A stretch of 42,739 nucleotides of DNA from Asaia bogorensis (GTDB lineage Bacteria > Pseudomonadota > Alphaproteobacteria > Acetobacterales > Acetobacteraceae), in contig CAMCJI010000004.1 of assembly GCA_945874805.1 (NCBI GenBank), positions 1 through 42,739 on the forward strand, written 5' to 3'. Positions 42,504 through 42,739 of this stretch are shown one piece after another; the first letter of the stretch is position 1, and the number at the start of each line of letters is the position of its first letter. Position numbers and translations under genes: made by a program. Below the pieces are notes generated by a model. The model searched no databases and was not told where the DNA came from. It worked only from the letters and a program-made list of their open reading frames with translations.

Positions 42504-42739
42504 TCAGCCCCCCGTGCCGCGCGCGCAAAAGCAGGAGACTGCCACCGCCAGGTCGGCGCGGGCGGCGGCGATGTCGGTGCGCTGGCGGATCAGCGCCGCT
42601 TCCCCCTTCTCCCCCCGCCGGTCGAGGCAGGTGAGCAGCCCGCGCAGCGCCCAGATGTTGTCGGGATGGATCTGTGCCCGCGGCAGCGCGCCCCCCAGGC
42701 CAAGGTCCTCGCGATACACAGCCTCCGCCTCCACCGCGC
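42504..42739 (-). CDS. C-terminal part of a TPR-containing protein (runs off the window)
   Basis: About 78 codons remain, open to the right window edge. The sequence AEAVYREDL, then HPDNIWALRGLLTCLDRRG and GEAALIRQRTDIAAARADL, fits the last tetratricopeptide repeat and C-terminal helix of a larger protein. It ends with CFCARGTGG. The full length and function cannot be told. It is on the same strand as dxs, 159 bp upstream of it. Confidence 0.7.
   Translation of the reverse strand, partial: AVEAEAVYREDLGLGGALPRAQIHPDNIWALRGLLTCLDRRGEKGEAALIRQRTDIAAARADLAVAVSCFCARGTGG

Noticed and set aside
1-42739. CRISPR arrays, rRNA genes, toxin-antitoxin or phage modules
   Set aside because: No regularly spaced repeats, rRNA-like stretches, or recognisable toxin-antitoxin or phage proteins were seen on either strand.

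Overview
This 42.7 kb GC-rich window reads as chromosomal DNA from an alphaproteobacterium, most likely Acetobacteraceae/Rhodospirillales-like. The support is a DUF3576 lipoprotein-leuS-lptE-holA block, a permease-less regulatory PTS cluster with a short HprK, and a dxs-linked hopanoid (hpn) cluster. The family assignment is inference from gene content. Coding density is high and no gap exceeds about 215 bp.

Layout, left to right. (1) 1-143 looks like the edge of an IS5-type element; it cuts off the 3' end of an exopolysaccharide sugar-transferase gene (144-833, minus). (2) 986-5551: a 2-keto-4-pentenoate hydratase family enzyme and a PCu(A)C copper chaperone (plus), then kup and a YggS-type PLP protein (minus), then a ThiE/TenI-like protein (plus) whose start codon overlaps the yggS start. 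(3) 5764-12671 (plus): an abundant-type porin with a 5' hairpin and a strong terminator, a DUF3576 lipoprotein, leuS, lptE, holA and a two-CBS protein. (4) 12678-15290 (minus): a PPP-type phosphoesterase coupled to an EamA transporter, tRNA-Leu(UAA), and a D-2-hydroxyacid dehydrogenase. (5) 15390-18791 (plus): a bifunctional class A PBP and an amidase. (6) 18793-22795 (minus): hprK-rapZ-EIIA(Man)-HPr-EI, a regulatory PTS without any sugar permease. (7) 22875-24569 (plus): a threonine-dehydratase-like PLP enzyme and a substrate-binding-protein fold without a signal peptide. (8) 24577-30097 (minus): a GH15 glycosidase, a family 5 solute-binding protein, and a GMC oxidoreductase with its small subunit. 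(9) 30175-36133 (minus): a large arsenic resistance locus. It holds an ArsR of the C-x-C type, a flavoprotein with a cysteine-rich tail, an ArsR-ArsC fusion, an ArsJ-type GAPDH, ArsJ and Acr3. (10) 36186-37471 (minus): an atypical AroE-like protein and AroQ. (11) 37549-42344 (minus): dxs-hpnM-hpnI-(hpnJ remnant)-hpnK. (12) 42504-end (minus): the C-terminus of a TPR protein.

How the genes work together. The arsenic locus encodes two complete disposal routes: arsenate reduction plus arsenite export (ArsC, Acr3), and arsenate trapping as 1-arseno-3-phosphoglycerate plus export (GAPDH, ArsJ). It also carries two regulators with differently placed cysteine sensors. The hopanoid cluster keeps the glycosyltransferase (hpnI) and the deacetylase (hpnK), but the radical-SAM gene hpnJ between them is reduced to 69 codons joining its two ends. 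This predicts that side-chain modification stops at glucosaminyl-bacteriohopanetetrol. I regard that scar, together with the dual-sensor arsenic locus and its cysteine-tailed flavoprotein, as the most interesting content of the window. I found no CRISPR array, rRNA or clear novel defence system.
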